Of a stretch of 64,000 nt of DNA, positions 1 through 8,954 are shown piece by piece; positions within the stretch are counted from its first letter, which is position 1; each line of letters opens with the position of its first letter. The notes below the pieces were generated by a model that saw nothing but the letters and a program-made list of their open reading frames with translations, made no database searches and was not told the DNA's origin. This DNA comes from Alphaproteobacteria bacterium (GTDB lineage: Bacteria > Pseudomonadota > Alphaproteobacteria > Caulobacterales > Hyphomonadaceae). The translations under genes and the position numbers were made by a program. The stretch lies in contig JAHJSB010000015.1 in the NCBI GenBank assembly GCA_018830285.1, positions 1 to 64,000 on the forward strand, given 5' to 3'.

Positions 1-328
1 CGAAAGCTCGACGGGGCAGCGGCTCGCCGATCGTCGCCCCCTTCACGGGGGCGTGGATCGAAACACGAAAAGGTTTACGGTCACGCGCCGGAAGTGCGGG
101 TCGCCCCCTTCACGGGGGCGTGGATCGAAACCAAACCGAACCGCTTTACCGCAACGGCCTCGACGTCGCCCCCTTCACGGGGGCGTGGATCGAAACAGCA
201 ATGGGTGCCAGTAAGCAGGCCAAAGCGGCGTCGCCCCCTTCACGGGGGCGTGGATCGAAACCGCTACCGCCCCACTCACTCCGCATCGGTAAGCGAGTCG
301 CCCCCTTCACGGGGGCGTGGATCGAAAC
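1..328 (+). CRISPR. CRISPR array, type I-C-like repeats, truncated at left edge
   Basis: Five identical 32-nt repeats lie at 33-64, 100-131, 165-196, 230-261 and 297-328, separated by spacers of 35, 33, 33 and 35 nt. Bases 1-32 look like part of a further spacer, so the array continues to the left. Each repeat holds a 7-bp stem (CGCCCCC with GGGGGCG) and ends in GTGGATCGAAAC, close to the GTGGATTGAAAC ending usual for type I-C. The repeat 3' end faces right, so the leader and cas genes are expected to the left, outside the window, and this is the old, distal end. No degenerate last repeat is seen. Confidence 0.97.
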
Positions 329-655
329 AAACAGTCCCGTGGATGATACTTGCGTATTGCGGACACGGCATCGGCCACTTCCTCGGCCCGCGCGGATGGC
401 GTCGGCGCCAGCGCGCGCTCTGGCTTCTCTCAGGCCGATCTCGGGATAGGCGCCGATGCGCACCCGCACCGTCTTGCCGCCAAGCTTCCGCGCAGCCGAA
501 AAAGTCTTCGCACCTGTCCCGGCCAGACGCACCTTCAGGCAGGATTCGATCGTGTCGGAATAGTCTCCGGTTACCGTATAGTTACCTCGGAGCCATTTGT
601 GAGCAAAGTCGTACTTTTGTAAATTTATAATACGTTGTTTTAATTGTATTTTTTA
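329..655. other. CRISPR-distal flank, no intact gene
   Basis: No intact gene is seen between the array and the tRNA-Arg fragment. The middle carries the integrase remnant listed separately. The last ~70 bases before the tRNA fragment are markedly AT-rich compared with their surroundings, as is common beside attachment sites. Confidence 0.6.
376..561 (-). pseudogene. Tyrosine integrase N-terminal remnant
   Basis: The minus strand encodes a segment with [19 protein letters not shown] followed by [17 protein letters not shown]. This is the N-terminal arm-binding region (DUF4102 type) of P4-like prophage or ICE integrases. The reading frame then runs into the CRISPR trailer, and no core-binding or catalytic domain follows, so the gene has lost its C-terminal ~300 residues. 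It lies directly downstream of the tRNA-Arg 3' fragment in the same direction, the classic tRNA-int order. This suggests that an older island, now carrying the CRISPR array, entered at this tRNA. Confidence 0.7.
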
Positions 656-698
656 TGACCCCGGCGCGATTCGAACGCGCGACCTACAGATTAGGAAG
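656..698 (-). pseudogene. 3' fragment of tRNA-Arg(CCT), attachment-site remnant
   Basis: Read on the minus strand this gives an anticodon loop TTCCTAA (anticodon CCT), the 3' half of the anticodon stem, a variable loop, a perfect T-arm (GCGCG, loop TTCGAAT, CGCGC) and the acceptor 3' strand ending GGGGTCA without an encoded CCA. The 5' half (acceptor, D-arm, anticodon 5' stem) is missing upstream of 698. A lone 3' part is what integration into a tRNA 3' end leaves at the far end of an element. The orientation puts that element on the higher-coordinate side. Confidence 0.8.
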
Positions 699-724
699 AT
701 GGATAATGATAGGCTTGGTTGGGG

Positions 725-1231
725 CTAGTCGTAGTTGCGCCCGTTCCAGACATCGTCAGGACACGCCAGTCCCCAGATACCCTTGCCGCCCTGCCGGGCG
801 GTCGCTTCGGCCTGCGCATACTTGCCACGGCTATACCTCGGCCAGTCTCTTGCCCACCCTGCCCCGACCATGATGTCGCCGAGGTCGGAGCCTTTGACGC
901 TGCATATGGCAACAGCGCGGTCGTAGCGGTCCTTGCCGGACACGTCGCACGTGACGGTCTTTGCACCAATCTGGTCCGACAGGTAGAGAGCGGCTTTCTG
1001 GTAGACATTGGTATTGCCGCAGCGTTTGCCACGTTCCGGCGCATCAAATACAGACAGGCGAATGCGTGACCCATGAATCTCGATTGTATCGCCATCCACG
1101 ACTGAGGCGACGCCGATAATCTGATCGGGATTGGACCTGGTTGCTTTTGCGTATTGGGAATCAGCACTTACCTGGCCGCATCCGGCGAGTGCCAGGAAGA
1201 GCAGAGGGAGGAGGGTATTTCGCATTTTCAT
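725..1231 (-). CDS. Thermonuclease-family lipoprotein (SNase-like)
   Basis: The protein has about 168 residues. It starts with a signal sequence and lipobox (LALAGCG, residues ~12-18), so it is probably exported and lipid-anchored. The mature part is a staphylococcal-nuclease fold with VDGDTIEIHG, then RLSVFDAPERG, and later DRYDRAVAIC, matching the metal-binding and catalytic regions of SNase-type phosphodiesterases. The ATG at 1231 is preferred over the upstream start at 1297 because it places the signal peptide at the N-terminus. It points away from the transfer operon. Such small nucleases are often carried by conjugative elements. Its role in transfer or DNA uptake is not known from sequence. 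Confidence 0.82.
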   Translation of the reverse strand: MKMRNTLLPLLFLALAGCGQVSADSQYAKATRSNPDQIIGVASVVDGDTIEIHGSRIRLSVFDAPERGKRCGNTNVYQKAALYLSDQIGAKTVTCDVSGKDRYDRAVAICSVKGSDLGDIMVGAGWARDWPRYSRGKYAQAEATARQGGKGIWGLACPDDVWNGRNYD

Positions 1232-1308
1232 GGTCTGGGTTGAGCATGATTCACGGGTTTTCGGAACACGGGGCGAGAGTGCTGAGCCGGTGCGCATTTT
1301 GTGAGGGA

Positions 1309-1554
1309 TTATGTCCGGCTTGGGCCAGGATTTCGGGTCTCTGCCTGGCCCTTGCCTGCGGCGGCTGACGCGTCGGGGGCGCCGCGGCCGGATTTCTTGT
1401 GGATCTCGTAATGGCCGAGCGCTTTCAGGATATGATCTGTGAGGTCTGACGTCGCCTTGTCGCCCTGCAGCGCAAGACTGGCAGTCAGGCCGCGCTTGAT
1501 ATGGGCGGGCGCTGTGCGGATCGCGACATAGATCAAGGTGCGGACGTCTTCCAT
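1309..1554 (-). CDS. Small hypothetical protein, divergent from traG
   Basis: This 81-residue protein is not recognised. The first ~45 residues are predicted helical and contain a conserved-looking segment (LTDHILKALGHYEIHK). The tail is rich in Gly, Ala, Ser and Pro and looks disordered. There is no signal peptide or membrane segment. It lies 78 bp from the thermonuclease gene in the same direction and is divergent from traG, so the 1555-1749 gap probably holds promoters for both directions. It could be a small regulator of the operon, but no DNA-binding motif is clear. Confidence 0.45.
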   Translation of the reverse strand: MEDVRTLIYVAIRTAPAHIKRGLTASLALQGDKATSDLTDHILKALGHYEIHKKSGRGAPDASAAAGKGQAETRNPGPSRT

Positions 1555-1749
1555 GCCTATGGCTTATGGCCAGAACGAATGGCGAACAATAGCTGGGTTT
1601 GGGCTTGTTGCGGAAAAATATGGCCTCGCAATGGCGACGCTTTGCGACACGCGGCTGGCAGCATGCTCCGCTGAATAGCCATTTTGTCCCTGATTTTACA
1701 CAATTTTTGCTCTCGACGATGCGGCGTGATCTGGCCCAGCCTAAGGGTC

Positions 1750-3747
1750 ATGAAACCGAATACGACCCTCTTTTTGCAAGCCTTCCTGGTCCTCGCCGTC
1801 ATCATCGCGGCGCTCTGGATTGCAACCGAATGGACCGCCTTCCAGCTCGGCTGGTCCGTGCGCCTGGGCGCGCCCTGGTTTGTGCTCGGAGACTATCCTG
1901 TCTATGCACCCTGGGCCTTTTTCGGCTGGTGGTTCGCGTTCGATGCCTATGCGCCGGACGTGTTCGATCGCGGCGGCCTGATTGCAGCCTCAGGCGGCGT
2001 GTTCGCCATCATGACTGGCGTCATTGGCGCGGTGCTGCGGGCGCGATGGGACAGGAAAGTCTCGACCTTCGGCTCGTCTCGCTGGGCCATCAAAGCCGAC
2101 ATGCGCAAGGCCGGGCTCCTGGCCGAAGCCGGTGTCTTCCTTGGCGCGGCAGGCGCAGACTATCTGCGCCATGACGGGCCCGATCATGTCATGGCCTTCG
2201 CACCGACCCGGTCAGGCAAAGGCGTCGGGCTGGTTGTCCCGACCCTGCTGTCATGGCCGCACTCGACTGTCGTGCACGATATCAAGGGTGAGAACTGGCA
2301 ACTGACGGCGGGCTGGCGCTCGACCTTCTCTGATTGCCTGCGGTTTGACCCGACCGACATGACCGGCGCGCATTTCAACCCGCTGATGGAAGTGCGCAAG
2401 GGCGACCGCGAGGTCAGCGATGTCCAGAACATTGCCGATATCCTGGTTGATCCCGAAGGCATGCTCGAACAGCGCAGCCATTGGGACAAGACCGCTCATT
2501 CCCTGCTCGTTGGCGCAATCCTGCATGTCCTCTATGCCGAACGCGAGAAGACGCTCGCCAATGTCGCAAGCTTCCTGTCAGATCCCGGCCGCACCTTCCG
2601 GTCAACGCTGACACTCATGATGCGCACCAATCATGTCGGCACGGCCGGGGCGCCGCGCGTCCATCCCGTGATTGCCCAGACGGCCCGCGAACTCATGAAC
2701 AAGTCAGAGAATGAACTCTCAGGTGTCCTGTCGACAGCCATGAGCTTCCTGACGCTCTACCGCGACCCGGTCATTGCCGACGTCACGTCGCGCTGCGACT
2801 TCCGGATCGCGGACATGATTGACGGCGCGCGCCCCCTGTCCCTGTTCCTTGTCGTTCCCCCTTCCGACCTCTCACGAACAAAGCCCCTCATTCGACTGGT
2901 ACTGAACCAGGTCGGACGCCGCCTGATGGAACGCTTTGACGAGGAGACAGAAACCCGGCGCCGGCGTGTCCTGTTCCTGCTCGACGAGTTCCCGGCCCTT
3001 GGCCGCCTTGAATTCTTCGAAAGCGCCCTCGCCTTCATGGCCGGTTATGGCCTCAAGGCCTTCCTGATCACCCAGTCCCTCAACCAGGTCGAGAAAGCCT
3101 ATGGGGCAACCAACGCGATCCTCGACAATTGTCATGTGCGCGTCGCCTTCGCGGCAAATGACGAGCGCACCGCGAAACGCATCTCCGATGCGCTGGGTAC
3201 CAAGACCGAACAGCGCGCCATGCAGAACTTTGCCGGCTCACGCCTGGCCCCCATGCTGATGCACCGGATGGTCTCGCGCCAGGAAACCGCCCGTCAGTTG
3301 CTCACCCCCGGCGAAGTCATGCAGCTTCCTGCCTCTGACGAGCTTGTTCTGGTCGCCGGCTTCCCGCCGATCCTCGCCCGGAAACTGCGCTACTACAAAG
3401 ACCGCAATTTCGCCGAGCGCCTGAAGGCGCCGCCGCGTGCAGGCACCTGCTTGCCGCCCGTGAGAAGCGATGACTGGGGCAAGCAAGTGCGCGCCCTGCA
3501 TGAAGACCTGCTGATCCCGGCAGAAGATAAGGGCGCCCAGCATCCTCAAGATGATGGGGGCCCAGGGTCCAGCGGCGCCGGCGCGACCGGCACCGGACCA
3601 CGTCCCATTGCCTCACGCCCCACAAGGCCCGCCAGGACCAGCAGGCCGAAGGCACCGCTACAGGCAGGCCTCTTTGATGGCGCGGGGATCGCTGACGGGT
3701 TTGAAGAGACGACCGGCGTGGACCTGACCGGACGGAGAGAGCGATGA
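1750..3747 (+). CDS. traG: TraG/VirD4-type coupling protein (element A)
   Basis: This 665-residue inner-membrane ATPase links the relaxosome to the type IV secretion channel. Two membrane segments lie at ~7-25 and ~78-97. Walker A (APTRSGKG) is at 151-158 and Walker B (LFLLDEFPALG) at ~405-415. The ATG at 1750 follows an AAGG ribosome site and removes 22 unlikely residues of the longer frame. The C-terminal ~60 residues are Gly/Pro/Arg-rich and likely disordered. The stop overlaps the next start (ATGA), so it is co-translated with the CopG-like gene. A second, divergent copy lies at 31459. Confidence 0.93.
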   Translation: MKPNTTLFLQAFLVLAVIIAALWIATEWTAFQLGWSVRLGAPWFVLGDYPVYAPWAFFGWWFAFDAYAPDVFDRGGLIAASGGVFAIMTGVIGAVLRARWDRKVSTFGSSRWAIKADMRKAGLLAEAGVFLGAAGADYLRHDGPDHVMAFAPTRSGKGVGLVVPTLLSWPHSTVVHDIKGENWQLTAGWRSTFSDCLRFDPTDMTGAHFNPLMEVRKGDREVSDVQNIADILVDPEGMLEQRSHWDKTAHSLLVGAILHVLYAEREKTLANVASFLSDPGRTFRSTLTLMMRTNHVGTAGAPRVHPVIAQTARELMNKSENELSGVLSTAMSFLTLYRDPVIADVTSRCDFRIADMIDGARPLSLFLVVPPSDLSRTKPLIRLVLNQVGRRLMERFDEETETRRRRVLFLLDEFPALGRLEFFESALAFMAGYGLKAFLITQSLNQVEKAYGATNAILDNCHVRVAFAANDERTAKRISDALGTKTEQRAMQNFAGSRLAPMLMHRMVSRQETARQLLTPGEVMQLPASDELVLVAGFPPILARKLRYYKDRNFAERLKAPPRAGTCLPPVRSDDWGKQVRALHEDLLIPAEDKGAQHPQDDGGPGSSGAGATGTGPRPIASRPTRPARTSRPKAPLQAGLFDGAGIADGFEETTGVDLTGRRER

Positions 3748-4214
3748 AGCCGCGCATCCAGCCCTATATCTCGGCAGAGAACCTCTTGCGCCTCCAGGCC
3801 ATGGCCAAACGGCCGGGTCTCTCGGAAAGCAAGGTCGTCGACCGCGCCCTCGCCGCCTTCTTTGCGGGCGATACCGACGACCAGCGCGACGCCGCCATCA
3901 CCCGCCGCCTCGACCGGCTGACGCGCCAGTTCGGGCGGCTTGAACGCCACCACCTGATCCTTGGCGAGACCCTCTCCACCTTTGTCCGCTACTTCCTGAC
4001 CGTGACGCCGCCAGTACCTTCCGACCAGCTCGATGCGGCGCGCGCCAAGGGCGACCTCCGGTTCGATCTCTTCGTTGGCCAGGTCGCAGAGGCCCTGCGA
4101 TCGGGCGACCGGATCCTGCAGAACGCGGTCGAGGATTTTACCGCCACGTCGGCCGACTTTGTCTCCGAGGCCGAGCTTGACCCTCATGCCGCGAGGCGCG
4201 GGATCGATGCGTGA
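3744..4214 (+). CDS. CopG/ribbon-helix-helix-like protein between traG and trbB
   Basis: This 156-residue protein occupies the position always held by a CopG-family protein in Tn4371-like operons. The N-terminal ~50 residues (IQPYISAENLLRL, then SESKVVDRALAAFF) fit a strand plus two helices of a ribbon-helix-helix dimer. The middle is helical, and a short hydrophobic stretch (LSTFVRYFLTV) follows. It overlaps traG by 4 nt and trbB by 8 nt. It may regulate the operon or act as an accessory of the transfer machinery; the DNA target is unknown. It has ~20 more C-terminal residues than the ICE-B copy at 33456. Confidence 0.75.
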   Translation: MKPRIQPYISAENLLRLQAMAKRPGLSESKVVDRALAAFFAGDTDDQRDAAITRRLDRLTRQFGRLERHHLILGETLSTFVRYFLTVTPPVPSDQLDAARAKGDLRFDLFVGQVAEALRSGDRILQNAVEDFTATSADFVSEAELDPHAARRGIDA

Positions 4215-5211
4215 CGCTGCCTCCCTCTCCCGGACCCGTGACATGCTGGCGACCGCATTCGGGCCGGTCATCATGGCCGCGCTCAACGATACGCAGGTCA
4301 TCGAGATCATGGTCAATCCGGATGGGCGCCTCTGGGTCGAGCGCCATGGCGCCGGCCGGTCAGCTTGCGGCGCGGTACTGGCACCTTGCCAGATCGAGCG
4401 CGTGATCCGGCTTGTCGCCACACATGTCGGGCGCGACGCGACAGCGCTCGCGCCCTTGGTATCGGCCGAACTACCCATGGCCGGTGAACGGTTCGAAGGC
4501 GTCCTGCCGCCGGTTGCGCCGGGTCCGTGCTTCTCCATCCGCAAGCCCGCAGGGCGGGTCATCCGGCTTGATGAATATGTCTCTTGCGGCGCCATGAGCG
4601 GGCATCATGCCGATGCCCTGCGCCGGATTGTATCGGACCGGCAGAATGTCCTGATCGTTGGCGGCACAGGATCTGGCAAGACAACGCTCGCCAATGCGCT
4701 ACTCGCCGAAATGGCAGAGACCGGCGACCGGCTGGTCATCCTGGAAGATACGCGCGAGCTCTCCTGCGGCGCGCCGGATGTCGTGCAATTGCGCACGCAG
4801 CCGGGGTCTGTCTCCCTGTCGGATCTTGTCCGCTCCACGCTGCGGCTGAGGCCCGACCGGATCATTATCGGCGAGGTTCGCGGGGCCGAAGCGCTCGACA
4901 TGCTGAAGGCCTGGAACACTGGCCATCCGGGCGGGATCGCCACCCTGCACGCCAATTCCGCGCTCGCGGGCCTGTCGCGTCTTGAACAGCTCGTCGGAGA
5001 GGCTGCCGCAACGCTCCCGCATGATCTCATTTCTGAAACTGTGGACTGCGTCGTCTTCATTGCCCGCCGCAATGGCGTGCGACGCGTCGAGACCCTCGCC
5101 CGCCTGAACGGGCTCGGGCGCTTTGGCTACGACCTCCAGCCCGTCGTCCCCGACCTCCAGCTCGTGCTGCCAAACCTCACCAGCTGCCAGCCTCATCACC
5201 CTCACGCTTGA
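4207..5211 (+). CDS. trbB: TrbB, VirB11-type secretion ATPase (element A)
   Basis: This 334-residue cytoplasmic hexameric ATPase powers pilus assembly and DNA transfer. Walker A (VGGTGSGKTTL) is at ~151-161, an Asp box (ILEDTREL) follows, and Walker B ([12 protein letters not shown]) is at ~218-229. A His box (GHPGGIATLHAN) is also present. The ATG at 4207 overlaps the CopG gene by 8 nt and gives the length usual for TrbB; the longer in-frame start inside the CopG gene is not supported. The last ~35 residues are a variable tail. Confidence 0.94.
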   Translation: MRDAASLSRTRDMLATAFGPVIMAALNDTQVIEIMVNPDGRLWVERHGAGRSACGAVLAPCQIERVIRLVATHVGRDATALAPLVSAELPMAGERFEGVLPPVAPGPCFSIRKPAGRVIRLDEYVSCGAMSGHHADALRRIVSDRQNVLIVGGTGSGKTTLANALLAEMAETGDRLVILEDTRELSCGAPDVVQLRTQPGSVSLSDLVRSTLRLRPDRIIIGEVRGAEALDMLKAWNTGHPGGIATLHANSALAGLSRLEQLVGEAAATLPHDLISETVDCVVFIARRNGVRRVETLARLNGLGRFGYDLQPVVPDLQLVLPNLTSCQPHHPHA

Positions 5212-5225
5212 AAAGGAACACTCCC

Positions 5226-5552
5226 ATGAACCAAGACATGGCAAAAGCCGTCAGCCTGAACGGCGCAAGACTGACCGCACTCACCCTCCTGCTTGTCCTG
5301 CCGGCCCATGCGGCCGGATCCGGCATGCCCTGGGAAGGGCCGCTGCAATCGATCCTGGAATCCATTGAAGGCCCGGTCGCCAAGATCCTGGCAACCATCG
5401 TCATCATCCTGACCGGGCTTGGCCTCGCCTTCGGCGAAAGCGGCGGGGGTATGCGCAAGCTCCTGCAGATCGTGTTCGGGCTTTCGATCGCCTTTGCCGC
5501 GACCTCGTTTTTTCTCTCCTTCTTCTCGTTCGGCGGCGGAGCAACGCTCTGA
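5226..5552 (+). CDS. trbC: TrbC, VirB2-type pilin (element A)
   Basis: This 108-residue pilin precursor has a signal peptide ending near PAHAAGSG and then two hydrophobic segments, LATIVIILTGLGLAF and LSIAFAATSFFLSFF. This is the hairpin form of conjugative pilins. AAAAGGA lies in front of the ATG at 5226, which fits better than the ATG at 5208 that overlaps trbB. The mature form may be cyclised by a TraF peptidase, but element A has no traF in the window. The stop overlaps the trbD start by 1 nt. Confidence 0.9.
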   Translation: MNQDMAKAVSLNGARLTALTLLLVLPAHAAGSGMPWEGPLQSILESIEGPVAKILATIVIILTGLGLAFGESGGGMRKLLQIVFGLSIAFAATSFFLSFFSFGGGATL

Positions 5553-5824
5553 TGGCTGGCCGCTCGCCTCTTCCTGATGGCTATGTGACGCCGGTTCACC
5601 GCGCGCTCACCGAGCCGATCCTGATCGCGGGCGCGCCGCGCATGGCAACGATCGTCAATGGCACGCTTGCCGCAGCCCTCGGGCTCGGTCTCCAGCTCTG
5701 GATTGTCGGACTTGCCTACTGGCTGGTCGCCCATGGGCTCTGCGTGTTTGCGGCGCGCCGTGACCCGCAATTCCTCGGCGTGCTGATCCGGCATGTTCGT
5801 CACAAGGGGTATCTCGCATGCTGA
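5552..5824 (+). CDS. trbD: TrbD, VirB3-type inner-membrane protein (element A)
   Basis: This 90-residue protein has the family signature VHRALTEPILIAGAPR followed by two closely spaced membrane segments (VNGTLAAALGLGLQLWIVG and AYWLVAHGLCVF). It ends with the typical ARRDPQFLGV motif. TrbD/VirB3 sits with TrbE at the base of the channel. The start overlaps the trbC stop and the end overlaps trbE by 7 nt, so translation is coupled. Confidence 0.9.
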   Translation: MAGRSPLPDGYVTPVHRALTEPILIAGAPRMATIVNGTLAAALGLGLQLWIVGLAYWLVAHGLCVFAARRDPQFLGVLIRHVRHKGYLAC

Positions 5825-8247
5825 ACCTGCGTGAATATCGCGCCCGCCCGGCACGCCTGGCAGACCACCTCAAATGGGCCGCCCTCATCGCGCCCGGCAT
5901 CATCCTCAACAAGGATGGCAGCCTGCAGCGGACGATTGCCTATCGCGGCCCGGACCTTGAAAGCGCGACGCCGGAAGAACTGGTCTCCATCTCGGCCCGG
6001 ATGAATAATCTCCTGGCGCGGTTCGGTTCTGGCTGGGCCCTCTGGTTTGAAGCGGACCGGCGCGCCTCGACGACCTATCCGGACAGTGTCTGGCGCGATC
6101 CGGCCGCCTGGCTGGTCGACGCAGAACGGCGCGCCCAGTTCGAGGAGGCCGGCCGGCATTTCGAGACCGACGGCTACCTGACCCTCAGCTGGATGCCGCC
6201 GGCTGACCGGACGGCGCGGGTCGAGAAGCTCTTCATCGAGGATCCGGCCGACGCGCCCCGCAGCTTCTTTGCCGAAAATCTCGACCGGTTCGAAACCGAA
6301 ACCGCCCGCGCGCTGGACCTGATGGCTGACCTGATGCCCGAAGCACGCTTCCTCGGTGACGATGCCACCCTCACCTATCTGCATGGCTGTATTTCGCTGA
6401 AACGCCACCTCGTGCGCGCGCCTCACAGCCCGATCTTCCTGGACGGCCTGCTCGCCGATACCGACGTGACCGGCGGTCTTGCGCCCAGGCTCGGGGACGA
6501 AACGCTGAAAGTCCTGACAGTGCGCAAATTCCCCGGATCGAGCGAGCCCTGCCTGCTGGCAGAACTTGACCAGCTCGGGTTTGCCTATCGCTGGGTGACG
6601 CGGTTCATACCGCTGGACAAGGCCGACGCTGAAAAGATCCTCAACCGTTACATGCGCGGCTGGCTCGCCAAGCGCCGCTCACTTGTCTCCTATGTCCGCG
6701 AAATCCTGACCAATGAGCCGGCGACGCAATTCAATACAGATGCCGACAATCAGGCTTCCGATGTCGACGCGGCCCTGCAGGCCCTTGGCGCGGGCCATGT
6801 CGCATTCGGCTATTATACCGCGACCCTGGTTCTGACCCATGCCGATCCGCAGGTCGCAGAAGACCGCATCCGGGCCGCTGAGCGCGTCATCAATGCCCGC
6901 GGTTTTACGGCAACCCCTGAGACGCTGAATGCGCTCGATGCCTGGCTTGGCACATTGCCCGGCGAGGCCTGCGCCAATGTCCGCCAGCCGCTGCTCAATA
7001 CAATCGATCTTGCCCATATGGCGCCGCTATCGGCGCAATGGGCAGGGCCTGAACGCAATGACCATCTTGGCGGCCCACCGCTCCTGATGGCACGATCCGC
7101 CAGCTCAACCCCGTTCCGGCTCGTGCACAGCCAGGGCGATGTCGGCCACATGATGATTGTCGGGCCGACAGGGGCCGGCAAGTCAGTCCTGCTGTCTCTG
7201 ATCGCCCTTCAGTTCCGCCGCTATGAGAACGCCCAGGTGTTCGTGTTCGACAAGGGCGGTTCGGCCCGGGCCATGACACTCGCGCTTGGTGGCGACTGGT
7301 ATGATCTCGGGCTTGATGGCGCTCATGCTTTCCAGCCACTGGCAGACCTCGCCGATGAGGCCGCCCTGGCAGCGGCGCAAGGCTGGGTCCTGGCGCTGAT
7401 CGAACAGGAAGGCGTCCAGGTCGGCCCAGACGTGCGCGAGGCGGTCTGGTCTGCCTTGCAAAGCCTTGCCGCAGCGCCGCGCCGGCAACGGACGCTGACG
7501 GGGCTTGCGGCCCTGATCCAGTCCTCAAGCCTTCGCCAGGCGCTGGCGCCCTACACGCTCGAAGGTCCCTATGGCGCGCTGCTCGATGCAGACAAGGACA
7601 GTTTTGCCGCCTCCGACATGGCCTGTTTCGAAATGGAAGCGCTGATGTCGGACCGCCGCCTGGCTGCGCCGGTCCTGGCGCACCTCTTCCAGAGACTGGA
7701 AGGGCGGTTTGACGGGCGCGCGACCCTGCTCATTCTCGATGAGGCCTGGCTGTTCCTGGATCATCCCCTGTTTGCGGGGCGCCTGCGTGACTGGCTGAAG
7801 ACGCTGCGCAAGAAGAACGTGTCGGTCGTGTTTGCGACGCAGAGCCTCGCAGATGTTGCGGCAAGCGCCATCGCGCCCGCGCTGATCGAGAGCGCCCCGA
7901 CACGGATCTTCCTGGCCAATGCGCGGGCCGGGGAACCCGGACAGGCAAAGACCTATGATGCGTTCGGACTCAATGCGCGCCAGGTCGAACTGATCGGCCG
8001 GGCCACACCGAAGCGCGACTATTACCTGCAATGCCCGGCCGGCAACCGGCTGTTCGACCTGGAGCTCGGTCCTGTCGCGCTCGCCTTCTGCGCTGCCGGG
8101 TCAAAAGCCGACCAGGAAGCGATGGGGCGCGTCCTGGAAGCAGCAGGACGGCAAGGGTTTGCGCCAGCCTGGCTTGTCTTCAAGGGGATCGATTGGGCAG
8201 CCGACCTGATCACGGCGCGGGAGGCCGTGCCATGCGCCGCAGAATAG
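5818..8247 (+). CDS. trbE: TrbE, VirB4-type secretion ATPase (element A)
   Basis: This 809-residue ATPase drives substrate and pilin handling in the secretion channel. The N-terminal VirB4 domain (~1-400) starts with LNLREYRARPARLADHL. The C-terminal RecA-like domain has Walker A (VGPTGAGKSVLL) at ~447-458 and Walker B (LLILDEAWLFLDHP) at ~636-649. Length is normal for the family. It overlaps trbD and trbJ at its two ends. The copy at 46628 has the same layout but clearly different sequence. Confidence 0.94.
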   Translation: MLNLREYRARPARLADHLKWAALIAPGIILNKDGSLQRTIAYRGPDLESATPEELVSISARMNNLLARFGSGWALWFEADRRASTTYPDSVWRDPAAWLVDAERRAQFEEAGRHFETDGYLTLSWMPPADRTARVEKLFIEDPADAPRSFFAENLDRFETETARALDLMADLMPEARFLGDDATLTYLHGCISLKRHLVRAPHSPIFLDGLLADTDVTGGLAPRLGDETLKVLTVRKFPGSSEPCLLAELDQLGFAYRWVTRFIPLDKADAEKILNRYMRGWLAKRRSLVSYVREILTNEPATQFNTDADNQASDVDAALQALGAGHVAFGYYTATLVLTHADPQVAEDRIRAAERVINARGFTATPETLNALDAWLGTLPGEACANVRQPLLNTIDLAHMAPLSAQWAGPERNDHLGGPPLLMARSASSTPFRLVHSQGDVGHMMIVGPTGAGKSVLLSLIALQFRRYENAQVFVFDKGGSARAMTLALGGDWYDLGLDGAHAFQPLADLADEAALAAAQGWVLALIEQEGVQVGPDVREAVWSALQSLAAAPRRQRTLTGLAALIQSSSLRQALAPYTLEGPYGALLDADKDSFAASDMACFEMEALMSDRRLAAPVLAHLFQRLEGRFDGRATLLILDEAWLFLDHPLFAGRLRDWLKTLRKKNVSVVFATQSLADVAASAIAPALIESAPTRIFLANARAGEPGQAKTYDAFGLNARQVELIGRATPKRDYYLQCPAGNRLFDLELGPVALAFCAAGSKADQEAMGRVLEAAGRQGFAPAWLVFKGIDWAADLITAREAVPCAAE

Positions 8248-8954
8248 CCGCGCTCCTCGTCGGATCCCTCAGCCTTGCGGCGTTCACCCCGCGCGCCGAG
8301 GCCTTGCTGGGCGTTGGCGACGTCGTGCTCGATCCGACAAATCTCGTCCAGAACATCCTGACCGCAACGCGCACGCTGGAGCAGGTCAACAATCAGGTCA
8401 GCCAGCTCCAGCATGAAGCCCAGATGCTGGTGAACCAGGCCGAGGATCTCAAACGCCTCGACTACGCCTCCATCGACCATCTCACTTACCTGCTCGGGCA
8501 GATCGACACCCTGATGCGAGAGGCTGACGAGATCTCCTATGAGGTCGCTGACTCCGAACGCCGGTACGAAGAAGCGTTCCCGGAAACCTACGAAGACCTG
8601 AGCAATGAAGAGATCGTGGTTGAGGCGCAAAACCAGTGGCGCCTGTCCCAGGGCGGGTTTGCCAACACGATCCAGGTCCAGTCGGGCATCGTCTCGGCGA
8701 TCGCCGACACCAGGGGCACGCTGAGTGAACTGGTCTCCGAGAGCCAGTCGGCCTCGGGCAATCTCTCTGCCCTCCAGGCGGGCAATCAGCTGATCGCGCT
8801 CTCGATCGCGCAGCAGGTACAGATGCAGCAATTGATGACGGCGCAGTACCGGATGGAGACGATCGAGGCCTCCCGGCGGGCCGCACTCGAGGAGCAGGCC
8901 CGTGTGCGCCATGAACGTTTCCGCGGCGACGGCGCCGCCTATACGCGGGACTGA
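8232..8954 (+). CDS. trbJ: TrbJ, VirB5-type minor pilus protein (element A)
   Basis: This 240-residue periplasmic protein begins with a signal peptide (MRRRIAALLVGSLSLAAF, cleavage near PRAEA). The family start follows: DPTNLVQNILTATRTLEQVN and a long Gln/Glu-rich helical region. A second helical part near residues 140-200 ends in the conserved LQAGNQLIALSIAQQVQMQQ stretch. The ATG at 8232 overlaps the end of trbE by 16 nt and gives a proper signal peptide. No trbK gene follows, unlike in ICE-B. Confidence 0.9.
   Translation: MRRRIAALLVGSLSLAAFTPRAEALLGVGDVVLDPTNLVQNILTATRTLEQVNNQVSQLQHEAQMLVNQAEDLKRLDYASIDHLTYLLGQIDTLMREADEISYEVADSERRYEEAFPETYEDLSNEEIVVEAQNQWRLSQGGFANTIQVQSGIVSAIADTRGTLSELVSESQSASGNLSALQAGNQLIALSIAQQVQMQQLMTAQYRMETIEASRRAALEEQARVRHERFRGDGAAYTRD

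Noticed and set aside
94-630. Overlapping ORFs across the CRISPR array on both strands
   Set aside because: They translate the repeats (recurring PPSRGRGSK or VAPFTGAW) and do not represent genes.
3546-4595. 349-codon minus-strand frame
   Set aside because: Antisense of traG end, CopG and trbB; no start signal and no family.
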